This document shows, piece by piece, positions 17,445 to 27,020 of a stretch of 64,000 bases of DNA (position 1 is its first letter; the number at the start of each line of letters is the position of its first letter). The position numbers and the translations under genes are program-made. The DNA comes from Bacillus sp. USDA818B3_A. Lineage in GTDB: Bacteria; Bacillota; Bacilli; Bacillales; Cytobacillaceae. The stretch covers positions 1 through 64,000 of the forward strand of contig NZ_JAABNN010000012.1 of assembly GCF_009928415.1 (NCBI RefSeq), given 5' to 3'. The notes under the pieces are model-generated. The model saw only the letters and a list, made by a program, of their open reading frames with translations, did not search any database and was not told the origin of the DNA.

Positions 17445-18677
17445 TTACCTTGATGGAATCACAGGTACAAATTCGCCCTGTGAAACTCCTTCTTTTTCTG
17501 AACTAATCTCAACAATACCATCACTTTTAACCAATGTAGTGATTAAGCCCGATTTTCCAATGATCGGCTCAGCCCACCACTCACCTTCCTGTTCAAACAG
17601 ACGAACGCGGATATAATCGGCCCGGCCCATGGAGGATGGGATGTTCTTCGTGATTTTTGCAAAAATCCGCTCAGGTTTCCGGTTCCTTTGTTCACCTTTT
17701 AAGTTACGAAGAACCCGCTCACCGAACAGTTGAAAGATGATCATTGCACTGGCAGGATGTCCCGGAAGACCAATGACCGGTTTTCCATTTGCTAGTGCCA
17801 AAATTGTAGGTTTTCCCGGCTTGATGCTAATCCCGTGGACGAATACCCCCGGTTCTCCTAAAGATTGGATCACCTCTGTGGTATAGTCCTTTGCCCCTAC
17901 TGAGCTGCCGCCGGAAAGTATTAAACAATCTACTTGGTCATAGAGGACCTTTGCCTTGCTGCGGAACTCTTCTAAGTCATCACGGACAATCCCTCCGTAC
18001 GTGACATCCACATTCCATCCTTGGGCTAGTCCTGCGATTGTTAGGTAATTAATATCGCGGATTTCCCCTTCTTTTAGTGTTTCAGTTTGGTAGGGGACAA
18101 TTTCATCGCCTGATGATAAATAGCCGACCTTTAATTTTCGATAGACCGTCACATGGGTAACGCCCAACGCGGCAAGGGCACCTAATTCTTGCGGCCTAAG
18201 CTTTGTCCCATGCTCGAGCAGGATTTCCCCTTCTCTAATATCCTCACCCGCACGAATGACATTCTCTCCGGGTGCGATCTGCCTGTAGGTATTGAGGAGA
18301 GTATCAACATCCTCACAGTGCTCAATCATAATCACACTGTCACTGCCCTTAGGCAGCATCCCGCCCGTTGGGACATAGACAGCGGTCCCTTGGATGACCT
18401 CAGCAGAGGGGACCTCGCCCATTTTCACTTCTCCGGCAATTGTTAAAAAGCCTGGCATGGATTCAGAGGAACCATACGTATCTTTCGCCCGAACGGCATA
18501 TCCATCCACAGTTGATCGATCAAAACCCGGTACATTTTCTTTAGCAACAATGGGGCCTGCTAAAATATAATAGAGCGCTTCTCGGAGCTCCTTAACCTCT
18601 GTTTGCTCGATGGGACAGATATTTTTATCTATTAAAGCAAATGTTTCTTCTACCGTTTTTACTTTGAAAAATTGCAT
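17445..18677 (-). CDS. moeA: Molybdopterin molybdenumtransferase MoeA
   Basis: 410 residues, normal MoeA length. It inserts molybdate into adenylylated molybdopterin. Visible motifs: DRSTVDGYAV (about 52-61), PTGGMLPKGSDSVIMIEHCE, the LSGGSSVGAKDYT loop (about 252-264) and GLPGHPASAMIIF. It is 12 bases upstream of the fused MoeA paralogue, in the same operon as mobA. Confidence 0.95.
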   Translation of the reverse strand: MQFFKVKTVEETFALIDKNICPIEQTEVKELREALYYILAGPIVAKENVPGFDRSTVDGYAVRAKDTYGSSESMPGFLTIAGEVKMGEVPSAEVIQGTAVYVPTGGMLPKGSDSVIMIEHCEDVDTLLNTYRQIAPGENVIRAGEDIREGEILLEHGTKLRPQELGALAALGVTHVTVYRKLKVGYLSSGDEIVPYQTETLKEGEIRDINYLTIAGLAQGWNVDVTYGGIVRDDLEEFRSKAKVLYDQVDCLILSGGSSVGAKDYTTEVIQSLGEPGVFVHGISIKPGKPTILALANGKPVIGLPGHPASAMIIFQLFGERVLRNLKGEQRNRKPERIFAKITKNIPSSMGRADYIRVRLFEQEGEWWAEPIIGKSGLITTLVKSDGIVEISSEKEGVSQGEFVPVIPSR

Positions 18678-18704
18678 GGTCCCCTTACTCCCCCTTGAAT
18701 ATTC

Positions 18705-19313
18705 CTATAGGTTTGGAAATTTTGATTCAGCCCAGCTTTTGGCCTCTTCATATTCCTCTGGATAATTCATATTATAAAAGACCTTTTCTAGCTCGATTGG
18801 AGTATAGGCCCCTAGTTCTCTTTCGGTTAGATACAGTACGTTTAATTCATCAAGCAGCTGTTTCATTCTCAGCTGGCCTGCTTGAATGGACTGTTCCACT
18901 TTAGCAGCTGTTTGCTTTTGAAACATAGCGAATAATGGATGCTGTTTCCCATTGATTACAGGTACAACTGCATCATAATGCAAGGCATTTGAGATTAGGA
19001 CTTCGGCCAGCTCCCCGGACACGAATGGCATATCACAGGCTACAACGAAATTGACATCGTATTCAGAAGCGGTCAGACCTGCGTGCACCCCGGCAAGCGG
19101 TCCCATTCCAGGATATTGATCCGGCACTATTCGTACACCTAAAGATTCATATTGTTCAGAATCATTTGTAACTAGAATTATATCATCAAATAGAAGTTTT
19201 AACTTATCTATTGTTCTTTCGATATTCGGCTTTTCATTTATTTTCAGCAGTGCTTTGTTTGTGCCCATCCGGCTTGATTTTCCGCCTGCTAATATAATTG
19301 CCGCAGCTTTCAT
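18705..19313 (-). CDS. mobA: Molybdenum cofactor guanylyltransferase
   Basis: 202 residues. Attaches GMP to Mo-molybdopterin, making the bis-MGD form needed by formate dehydrogenase. The N-terminal nucleotidyltransferase motif ILAGGKSSRMGTNKALL (about 7-23) and the metal site VACDMPFV (about 96-103) are intact. Confidence 0.93.
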   Translation of the reverse strand: MKAAAIILAGGKSSRMGTNKALLKINEKPNIERTIDKLKLLFDDIILVTNDSEQYESLGVRIVPDQYPGMGPLAGVHAGLTASEYDVNFVVACDMPFVSGELAEVLISNALHYDAVVPVINGKQHPLFAMFQKQTAAKVEQSIQAGQLRMKQLLDELNVLYLTERELGAYTPIELEKVFYNMNYPEEYEEAKSWAESKFPNL

Positions 19314-19329
19314 TTATCAAAGCACCCTC

Positions 19330-20139
19330 TTAATTGGTCTCATTCTTATTTCCGCCGCAGGTATACCCATGTTCCTGGGCAACCATGTCGAGATGGATCG
19401 AGTTAAGATCTAGTAATGTGACCTGCGGTTTTGTAATATATTGCCTGATATCTATTATTTTAATATAGCCATTACATTCCTCGCAAACTTGAATTTTGGA
19501 GGTGACATCGCCCTCGATTTCTAAGAAATAAATGGTTTGATGATCCTCATTCCCACAGTGCGAGCATTCTAATCTTCGTGCAGACCAATGGACAAGACAG
19601 CGTGGACAATGGATCATCTTTTTCCCATCCTCTTCCACGGCAGCTAATCTTGCCGGCTCGCCGCAAACTGGACACCCTGCTCCTGGTACCGCTCGATGGA
19701 TTTCAGGCTGGACTTTTTCTGCTATTTGTCTTAAGTAAGGGCGAAGAGCCGTTTCAGCCAGGAATTGCGGAATCCATTCTTCTAGACCATGTTCCTCTGC
19801 AAATGCAATAAAGTACAGTTGATTGAATGCAAAGGCTTCTTCCATCCAAAGAATAGCTGTTTCTTTGTTTAACAGGCTTCCAATCTCTGAGAGCTTTGGC
19901 TTTAATGGAGGATTATTTTTTATAAGAAGATCAATCACTTCATCTACCCACTGTAAGAATAGGAGAATTTCAAAATCAATTGCCGTTAATGCAGCTATAG
20001 GAACTCCAGCTTCCATTGCTGACTTTTCATGGTTCAGTCTGATCCTTTCAGGATCGAGCTGAAGCATCCACTTTTCCTGTAGTTCGGCAATCTCCCTTTG
20101 CAGTTCCTGATATTCTTTTGAAACAACGGATTTTATCAT
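19330..20139 (-). CDS. fdhE: FdhE-like formate dehydrogenase accessory protein
   Basis: 269 residues from the ATG at 20139, which has a GAGGAG site eight bases upstream. The C-terminal half contains four CxxC pairs (CPVC, CPRC, CSHC, CEEC), two rubredoxin-like iron or zinc knuckles characteristic of FdhE. FdhE binds the Tat substrate catalytic subunit and is needed for activation of respiratory formate dehydrogenases in enterobacteria. Its presence directly downstream of the three structural genes supports this assignment. Confidence 0.88.
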   Translation of the reverse strand: MIKSVVSKEYQELQREIAELQEKWMLQLDPERIRLNHEKSAMEAGVPIAALTAIDFEILLFLQWVDEVIDLLIKNNPPLKPKLSEIGSLLNKETAILWMEEAFAFNQLYFIAFAEEHGLEEWIPQFLAETALRPYLRQIAEKVQPEIHRAVPGAGCPVCGEPARLAAVEEDGKKMIHCPRCLVHWSARRLECSHCGNEDHQTIYFLEIEGDVTSKIQVCEECNGYIKIIDIRQYITKPQVTLLDLNSIHLDMVAQEHGYTCGGNKNETN

Positions 20140-20148
20140 CACAGGCAC

Positions 20149-20306
20149 TCCTCTTAAATTACATAGTTTTTATGATAAGAAATGGCTGTCATTTTTCGAC
20201 AGCCATTCCTTTTTTATTTTGCACTTAGCTGCATGTCCAACTAAAGCACTTTGAGGTTTGGGATCAACGGCCTTATGTTCTGATTAAGGCACTTTCGATG
20301 CTCAAA
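20149..20306. other. Gap between fdh gamma subunit and fdhE with hairpin
   Basis: Contains the inverted repeat AATGGCTGTC / GACAGCCATT around ATTTTTC (20186-20212) with T6 on the plus-strand side, which could attenuate read-through from the structural genes into the accessory genes. Three GCACTT motifs (20221, 20248, 20287) recall the GGCACTTTT array at 14.7 kb but are not evenly spaced. Confidence 0.4.
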
Positions 20307-21020
20307 TCAAGCACCCTTTTTATGCTTTGGATCATCCAGGTCAGGAAAATTGCCTTTTTTCGCTTCTTCATCATACCAGTCCTCATAATGGCCTTTTGCC
20401 CACCAAGCAGGCACTTTACCTGTTATTACACCAGAATAACCAGGTCTTGAGTGCCTATGAACAACTGAGAGATAGACGTGACCGACAATTACGGCAATAC
20501 CTAAACCGAAACCAACATTATGCAGGAAGTAGCCCCATTGCACAATCGCTCTTGGGAAAAATTCCGGGAACCACATCGTGAAACCTGAAGCAATAACTAA
20601 GATTGTACAGAAAATCTGGATGACCGAGTTGATTTTTTCCCCTGCATTAAAGAAGGTTTGTCTTACATGACCAAACTTGAGGCCAAATAATTCTTTAACG
20701 AATTCTCCAAAAAAGGCAAGATCTCGCTTTTTCCAAGTCACTAATTCCTTCATCCATTTGAAGAAAAACTTCGGGCTAAAAATTAATAAGATAAAGGTCG
20801 GCAGGATGAAAATAACAGCGAAAATCCGGTGCAGCAACCGTGCCATTTCCGGGCCGCCAAGAACCGGATACAGCCAGTCAAAAAATTCCGTATACATCGG
20901 GAGGGCCGTGATGTAAAGAGCAAAGAAGGCGATCCCATTGATGGAATGAGCCCAAACAAATGCTTTTGGGAAACGTCGTACTTTTACATTCGCATTTGGA
21001 TGCTTCTGATAATTACTCAT
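20307..21020 (-). CDS. fdnI: Formate dehydrogenase gamma subunit, cytochrome b556
   Basis: 237 residues with four predicted membrane segments. Histidines suited to haem b ligation occur in FVWAHSINGIAFF (about 21), RLLHRIF (about 61), LHNVGFG and VGHVYLSVVHRHS. It receives electrons from the beta subunit and reduces menaquinone. The start chosen, ATG 21020, overlaps the stop of the beta subunit gene (ATGAGTAA), implying coupled translation; the frame continues seven codons upstream within the beta gene. Confidence 0.9.
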   Translation of the reverse strand: MSNYQKHPNANVKVRRFPKAFVWAHSINGIAFFALYITALPMYTEFFDWLYPVLGGPEMARLLHRIFAVIFILPTFILLIFSPKFFFKWMKELVTWKKRDLAFFGEFVKELFGLKFGHVRQTFFNAGEKINSVIQIFCTILVIASGFTMWFPEFFPRAIVQWGYFLHNVGFGLGIAVIVGHVYLSVVHRHSRPGYSGVITGKVPAWWAKGHYEDWYDEEAKKGNFPDLDDPKHKKGA

Positions 21021-21837
21021 GACTCTCACCACCATCTTCATGTTCTTTTGATCTTCTACTGATAATATTATTGGTAATAAATGCTCCCACTACCGCCATT
21101 GTCGTCGCACCAATCATCATTTTGCCGATTGGCTGCGCATAATCCTTCCATAGTACAGCAGAGGTTGGAAGCTTTGGATTTTCTGGCAGACCGTACACAC
21201 TAGGTTTTTCAGCTAACAGGTAAATGGTATGTGTTCCGCCAACACTTTTTGGATTATAAATGTTGGCATTAGGAAAGCGGTCTTTAATTTCACTTAAACG
21301 CTTCTCTGCTTTTGCAATCATTTCATCCTTTTTACCAAATTGCATCGCATCTGTATGGCAGGTTGTTACACAGGCAGGCTGCAGGCCCTCTTCTAGACGG
21401 TCGGTACACATCGTGCACTTTTGAGATTTTTTGTATTCTTTACCGTTCTTATCTTTGTAAGTCTTTAATGAAATCACTTCAAATGGACAGTTTTGTACAC
21501 AATAGCCGCAGCCCACACACTTTTCATGGTCAATCACAACTGACCCAAATTTAGAATAGCTGATGGCATTTTCAGGGCAGACCTTTTCACAGGCAGCCGT
21601 ATCACAATGGAAACAGGAAGAATGGCGGAATAGGTATTCTAAGTCGCCCTTTCCATTTTCGTGCTCGACATATTGAAGCACATTCCATGTGTCCGCACTT
21701 GTTTTCGGATGTGATTGTGCACTTCCTTGAAATGAGGTTACCTCTGCCGGAAGATCATTCCAGTTCTTACAAGCAACCATACAGGCTTTACATCCATCAC
21801 ATCTGGTAACGTCCACGTATTTTACGTATTCAGCCAT
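21013..21837 (-). CDS. fdnH: Formate dehydrogenase beta subunit, four [4Fe-4S] clusters
   Basis: 274 residues. Four cysteine groups are visible: CDGCKACMVAC (about 13-23), CFHCDTAACEKVC (about 76-88), CVGCGYCVQNC (about 106-116) and CTMC...CVTTC (about 141-161), the pattern of FdnH-type electron-transfer subunits. A C-terminal membrane anchor (about 242-262) places it on the membrane with the gamma subunit. It lies two bases after the alpha subunit gene. Confidence 0.93.
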   Translation of the reverse strand: MAEYVKYVDVTRCDGCKACMVACKNWNDLPAEVTSFQGSAQSHPKTSADTWNVLQYVEHENGKGDLEYLFRHSSCFHCDTAACEKVCPENAISYSKFGSVVIDHEKCVGCGYCVQNCPFEVISLKTYKDKNGKEYKKSQKCTMCTDRLEEGLQPACVTTCHTDAMQFGKKDEMIAKAEKRLSEIKDRFPNANIYNPKSVGGTHTIYLLAEKPSVYGLPENPKLPTSAVLWKDYAQPIGKMMIGATTMAVVGAFITNNIISRRSKEHEDGGESHE

Positions 21838-21839
21838 CC

Positions 21840-24824
21840 TTAAGCCCTCCTTATGTCACAAAGGAATGCTTTATATTCCGGAATCATCGTGTTCGCATCC
21901 CCGATATGTGGTGTAAGGCGATTAGCAGTAGCACCTGTTGCATATCCTTTGTATCCAAAATTCCATGGCATTCCGATTTGATGCACTTTTTTGCCCTTTA
22001 CCGTAAACGGTTTGTAGCGTTTGGTTACCAATGCATAGGCTTCAATTTGACCGCGGGCAGAAGTAACAATCACTTTGTCTTTATTATTAATGCCTTTTTC
22101 CTTAGCCAGTTCTTCACTTATTTCTACATACATATATCTAGCAATCTCTGCAAGCCACTCCTGGTTACGGGTCATCGATCCTGATTGCCAATGGGCTTCA
22201 ACCCTGTAGGTTGTTGCTACAATCGGGTAGTCCACCTTGAATCCCCGCTTGTTAAAGTCTCCGTCATTAATAACGATTGCAGGGTTATACTCTACGGATG
22301 AAAAAGCATTAGGCACAGGGCTCTCATATGGTTCGTAGTGTTCAGGGAATGGCCCGTCATTCATGGTTGGAGCAAACAATAAAGCAACTCCATCTTTATT
22401 CATCATGAATGCACCTGTTCCCCCTGGATCAGTAGGAGCCGTCACAGGTTTGAAGTCTGGGACATCATTTCCAACCCACTTCTTCTGTCCTGCATCCCAC
22501 CAGATCACTGCTTTTTCCTTACTCCATGGCTTGCCGCTTGGATCGGCTGAAGCACGGTTGTAAAGAATCCTGCGGTTAGCAGGCCACGCGAAGGACCAGT
22601 TTAGGAAATTTCCTCCGCCTGTATCTTTATTATCACGGTTCTTTGATCTATTTTTTCCTTCTTCAGGGTAGAAGCCGGAATAAATCCAGTTACCGCTTGA
22701 GGTTGAACCATCATCTTTTAAATCACCAAAGGTTGCCAGCAGCTTACCTGTTTTAAGATCGTAGCCATTAATTTCCCTTGCCACAAGGTCAATATCCGGT
22801 ATTTCACCTGTTCCATAATTCCACTCCAACGCAAGGAATGGCTGATCAGCAGACTTTAGGCTGTTTGTGTATAAGTTTTTGAGTTTTAAGGCTAACTCAT
22901 GAACGATATCAAGATCTGGCCGTGCTTCTCCTCTTGAATCAATCGCCTTCCAACGGTATTGCATCCAGCGGGAACTGTTTGAAATACTTCCTTCTTTTTC
23001 AAAAGAAGCAGATGCAGGAAGCAGGAATACCTCTGTTTTAATGGACGCAGGATCGCTGCCGGCCTCTTTTTGCCAGAATGCAGATGTCTCTGTTTCCCAA
23101 AGGTCAACCGCTACCATCCATTTTAAATTGCCAAGGGCTTCTTTTTCTTTACCGGCATTTGGCCCGCCGACAACCGGGTTTGTCCCCCAAAGGAAGGCAC
23201 CTTCAATTTCATTGTTGTACATGGCTTTGAACAAGTTGATGTGTGAATAATTTTTATTTCCTTTTGGCAGGAAATGATAACCGAATTCATTATCTTTTGT
23301 GGCATTTTTTCCATACCAGGATTTAAGAAGGCTGACAACAAACTTCGGTTTGTTGCTCCAATAACCGGTTTTTGGTGTCTCTTTGTCTAAATATCCCTTC
23401 AATGTGGCATGCTCGGGCACGGTTGCTTTCGGCACACCAAGATATCCGGTTAAGTTATCCCATAATAAACCAAAGTCAGTCGACCCTTGAACGTTGGATT
23501 CCCCGCGCATTGCGTTGATTCCACCGCCAGGAAGGCCGATATTACCTAATAGCAGCTGAAGGATCGCAAAGGCACGGACGTTTTGTGAGCCGACTGTATG
23601 CTGAGTGGTTCCCATGGCATACAGAATCGTTCCTGATTTTCCTACTTTACTTGTTTCGCAGAAAGTCTTACAAACGTTTAAGTAATCTTCTTTAGGTGTC
23701 CCTGTTACAGCAGTTACGGTATCGACATCATAACGGGAATAATGCTTTTTCATTAATTGGAACACGGTACGAGGATTCGTTAATGTTTCATCCTTGACAG
23801 GTTTTCCATCTGGGGTCGTTTCGATTGCCCATTTTGTTTTATCGTATGTCCGGGTTGTTTCGTCATATCCGGAGAAAAGGCCGTCCTTAAAGTCATAGCC
23901 TTCCTTTACGATAAAGGAAGCATTTGTATATTTAACTACATACTCTTTGTGAATGAGGTTGTTATCAATTGCATATTTAATCATTCCACCCAGAAACGGA
24001 ATGTCTGTACCAGAACGAAGCGGGGCATATAGATCAGAAACCGCTGAAGTCCGTGTGTAACGCGGATCTACGCTGATAATTTTCCCGCCCTTTTCCTTCG
24101 CCTTTGTCAGCCATCTAAAACTGATTGGGTGGTTTTCTGCAGGGTTTGCCCCCATAATGAGAGCACAATCGGTCCACTGAAGGTCATTCCAATGGTTCGT
24201 CATTGCTCCTCGGCCAAATGTAGGTGCCAGACCGGCAACCGTAGAACTGTGTCATATTCGTGCCTGGTGCTCTAAATAGGTCACACCAAGCCCTCTCATT
24301 AATTTCGATACTAGGTAGGTTTCTTCATTATCAAGTGCCGCACCGCCTAGGCTGGCAATCTTTTCTGTTTTATTTACAGTGATCCCATTTTCCTTTTCAA
24401 CAAATGATTGATCACGAGTTTCCTTAGTCCGCTTGGCAATGGTTTCAATCATCCATTCCCAATCCTTTTCCTCCCACTTATTTGAGCCAGGTGCCCGATA
24501 AAGTGGTTTGGTTAAACGCTTTTCAGAAGTATATAACTGTCTTAATGTTGTTCCCTTACTACAAAGTTTACCTTCATTAATCGGGTTATCCGGATCCCCT
24601 TCCGTATAAACCACGGTATTGTTTTTGGTGTGGACAAGAATTCCGCAGCCAACACCACAATAACAGCAAATGGTTGGTGTTACAGAAGATTCGGCAATCT
24701 TGAAATCTTTTGTTTTTGCATAGGCACGTTTTTCATTAAAGCCCAGTTCTACAACTGCCAGCGTAGCTGCAGTCGCTCCCGATAGCTTTAAAAACTGCCG
24801 GCGATTTAAGTTCATTTCAACCAT
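21840..24824 (-). CDS. fdnG: Selenocysteine-containing formate dehydrogenase-N alpha subunit
   Basis: Oxidises formate to CO2 at a Mo- or W-bis-MGD centre. An in-frame TGA at 24252-24254 splits the conventional reading frame, but the sequence runs on in frame across it: LEHQARI-Sec-HSSTVAGLAPTFGRG, exactly where E. coli FdnG has Sec. With Sec at residue 191 the protein is 994 residues, close to the E. coli length. The start ATG 24824 follows AAGGAG at seven bases. It has a Tat signal (NRRQFLKLSG), a [4Fe-4S] motif (CCYCGVGC...CSKG) and downstream bis-MGD domains. A SECIS hairpin follows the TGA. selA, selB, selC and selD must lie elsewhere. Confidence 0.95.
24223..24254 (-). promoter_or_regulatory. 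UGA selenocysteine codon with bacterial SECIS hairpin
   Basis: UGA, eleven bases, then GGUUGCC-GGUCU-GGCACC. The stem pairs GG/CC and UGCC/GGCA with a single bulged U and the apical loop GGUCU. E. coli fdhF has the same eleven-base spacing, bulged U and GGUCU loop, which SelB recognises. The stem is inside the coding region, as in other bacterial selenoprotein mRNAs. Confidence 0.92.
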
Positions 24825-24848
24825 CACTATTCTCCTTCCCATAAATGA

Positions 24849-24892
24849 TTAGAACATCCCTCTTTAGGTGTAGTGCCCGCCAAAAGTTCTAA
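24849..24892. other. Inverted repeat in the fdnG leader
   Basis: TTAGAAC (24849-24855) and GTTCTAA (24886-24892), seven perfect bases about 30 apart, immediately upstream of the fdnG ribosome binding site. It could be an operator or a leader stem. No FNR-type site was recognised. Confidence 0.3.
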
Positions 24893-24954
24893 AAGCTAAA
24901 CACTAACTTCTCTCTCTATTTTCAATCCGTTTCTTCTGTGGTTCATTCCCCCCT

Positions 24955-25716
24955 TCAATGTTTCTCAAAAACTAGTTCTTGGCTCATATCATTATTGACT
25001 CTGCCTGCTGAAGTATAGATCATCGCCATCTTCCCTCTTAAGTAGCCGATTACCTCGATATTCAAGAATTTTGCCAGTTGAACAGCCTGTTTAGTGGCTG
25101 CCGTCCGTGAACCAATGACAGGAAAGCCAAATTTGGCTGCCTTTGAGAGCATTTCATATGAGACCCTTCCAGTTGTCAGTAAAATCAACCGTTCAGGAGG
25201 TAACCCTCTGCGCAGCGCATGTCCGATAATTTTATCAACGGCATTATGGCGCCCAATATCTTCGCGAATCGTCATGGTGCCATCTTCCTCCACAATGCAG
25301 GCACCATGCATTCCGCCTGTTTCCAGGTATAATAAAGATTCTTTAGCAAATTCACTTCTTTTCTTTAGCAGATAGCTTAGTTGATAGGTTCTGCTTGAAG
25401 TAACTTTTGCAAAGTTTTTCACATCCGTCATGGAGAAGAAGGTAACCCCTCTGCCGCAGCCAGCCGTGTAATGTTTCTTTTTAGAGAAAAACTGATCTTC
25501 TTCAAACTCTGAGTGAAGTAAGACGTGGATTTCTCCCATTTCTTCATCTATGGTTATTTGCTCAATGCCTTTAGCATCGTGAATAAATCCTTCGGAAAAC
25601 AAATACCCATATGCCCAATCTTCCAGATCGTATTTGGTCAATTGAAAAACAGCTATTTCGCTGCCATTTATAATTAAGGTAATTGGATATTCATCGGGAC
25701 AGCTTTTTCTGTTCAT
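24955..25716 (-). CDS. fdhD: Formate dehydrogenase sulfurtransferase FdhD
   Basis: Carries sulfur from a cysteine desulfurase to the Mo-bis-MGD cofactor, required for formate dehydrogenase activity. 253 residues from ATG 25716, preceded by AAAGGAGGAATTGGT; 24 upstream in-frame codons are discarded. The Cys loop CGRGVTF (about 93-99; one Cys rather than the CxxC of E. coli), the GGMHGACIV segment and REDIGRHNAVDKIIG are diagnostic. It is the first gene of the minus-strand fdh cluster, about 130 bases upstream of fdnG. Confidence 0.93.
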   Translation of the reverse strand: MNRKSCPDEYPITLIINGSEIAVFQLTKYDLEDWAYGYLFSEGFIHDAKGIEQITIDEEMGEIHVLLHSEFEEDQFFSKKKHYTAGCGRGVTFFSMTDVKNFAKVTSSRTYQLSYLLKKRSEFAKESLLYLETGGMHGACIVEEDGTMTIREDIGRHNAVDKIIGHALRRGLPPERLILLTTGRVSYEMLSKAAKFGFPVIGSRTAATKQAVQLAKFLNIEVIGYLRGKMAMIYTSAGRVNNDMSQELVFEKH

Positions 25717-25739
25717 ACCAATTCCTCCTTTGATCATCA

Positions 25740-25753
25740 AGAAAACGATTACA
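25740..25753. promoter_or_regulatory. cre-like box ahead of fdhD
   Basis: AGAAAACGATTACA fits TGWAANCGNTNWCA except for the first base. It lies 24-37 bases upstream of the fdhD start codon, where CcpA binding would block transcription. Carbon catabolite control of the cluster is inference. Confidence 0.35.
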
Positions 25754-25962
25754 TGAATAATAGACACATTCATCGTACTTCCATGCAAATATTTTGAAAG
25801 TAATTTTTATCACTATGAATGGGTCTTCAATGGTACTATTGGTCTATTTGTCATTTTTTTGTAACTATTATTTGTCCCTGTCTGCAAATGTCGATATCTG
25901 TTATATTTTTTATTTTGTTTTATAATAAGAAAGGAGTTATTTATCTAAAGGAGGTATGCATA

Positions 25963-26802
25963 ATGGCAATTAAAAAAGTACTAACAATCGCAGGATCCGA
26001 TTCAAGCGGCGGAGCGGGACTTCAGGCTGATTTAAAAACCTTTCAAGAGCTTGGTGTATATGGGATGACCGGAATCACCTGCATCGTTACTATGGACCCG
26101 AAAGGCTGGCACCATAACGTGTTCCCAATTGATGTTACGATCCTGGAAAAGCAGCTGGATACGATTCTTTCTGTTGGAATTGACGGCATGAAAACAGGAA
26201 TGCTAGGAACAGTTGAAATTATTGAGCTAGTAGCAAGAAAAATTGACGAACATCAATTAAAGAATGTGGTCATTGACCCTGTCATGGTTTGTAAGGGAGA
26301 AGATGAGGTTTTAAATCCGGAAACGACTGATGCAATGAGGGAATTGCTTCTTCCACGTGCCCATGTGATCACGCCAAACCTGTTTGAAGCTGGTCAGCTG
26401 GCAGGAATGAAGACACCAAAAACAATGGAAGAAATGAAAGAAGCCGCTGTAAAAATTCACGACCAAGGTGCAAAGTTCGTGTTAATTAAAGGCGGCAGCA
26501 AGCTTCAAACGGAAGAAAAGTCACTCGATCTTCTTTATGATGGGAAGGAATTCCACATTTACGAATCTGAGAAGATTGAAACAAACTTTACCCATGGTGC
26601 AGGCTGCACGAACTCTGCTGCAGTCGCTGCCGAAGTCGCTAAAGGAAATTCCGTTTATGATGCAGTCGATGTTGCGAAGAGATTTGTCTCTGCAGGAATT
26701 CAGCAAGGTTTCCCGTTAAACCAGTATGTGGGTCCTACTTGGCATGGCGCCTACCGCAGCACAAAAGCAGTGACCGAGTACTGTGAAGATTGCGAGGAAT
26801 AA
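25963..26802 (+). CDS. pdxK: Pyridoxine/hydroxymethylpyrimidine kinase (PdxK, ThiD family)
   Basis: 279 residues from ATG 25963 (AAAGGAGGTATGCATA ribosome binding site). It has a ribokinase-like fold: TIAGSDSSGGAGLQADLKTF (about 8-27) and the anion hole THGAGCTNSAA (about 208-218). B. subtilis PdxK (YwdB) is the closest match that I recognise, and it maps to the same chromosomal region, so vitamin B6 kinase is preferred to ThiD. It is divergent from fdhD. Confidence 0.88.
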   Translation: MAIKKVLTIAGSDSSGGAGLQADLKTFQELGVYGMTGITCIVTMDPKGWHHNVFPIDVTILEKQLDTILSVGIDGMKTGMLGTVEIIELVARKIDEHQLKNVVIDPVMVCKGEDEVLNPETTDAMRELLLPRAHVITPNLFEAGQLAGMKTPKTMEEMKEAAVKIHDQGAKFVLIKGGSKLQTEEKSLDLLYDGKEFHIYESEKIETNFTHGAGCTNSAAVAAEVAKGNSVYDAVDVAKRFVSAGIQQGFPLNQYVGPTWHGAYRSTKAVTEYCEDCEE

Positions 26803-26814
26803 TTAACCCTTTAC

Positions 26815-26842
26815 AAGGCCGAACAAAACGTTCGGCCTTTTT
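26815..26842 (+). terminator. Terminator of pdxK
   Basis: Stem AAGGCCGAAC / GTTCGGCCTT with AAAAC loop and T6. Confidence 0.92.
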
Positions 26843-26878
26843 TATTTATGAAAAATATCCGGCACCAGCACTAAAGTG

Positions 26879-26911
26879 TATAGTGTCCTTTGCGCTTCCG
26901 CTTTTCTAATA
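26879..26911. repeat. Fragment of type-2 repeat
   Basis: AGTGTCCTTTGCGCTTCCGC followed by TTTTCTAA, the two outer ends of the type-2 repeat joined without the hairpin core, between pdxK and the yojF-like gene. Confidence 0.55.
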
Positions 26912-27020
26912 AGCATGGATTTCGCATTTTTTAAATGATTTTAGTATGATAAATACATTATTAACAACAATACTGATTAGTTATAATTCTTTACTTTTAA
27001 AAGGGAAAGGAGGCAGTAAT

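Noticed and set aside
21840..24842. Frameshifted or truncated formate dehydrogenase pseudogene in two pieces
   Set aside because: The frame is the same on both sides of the TGA, the interrupted position is the catalytic Sec, and a canonical SECIS hairpin follows.
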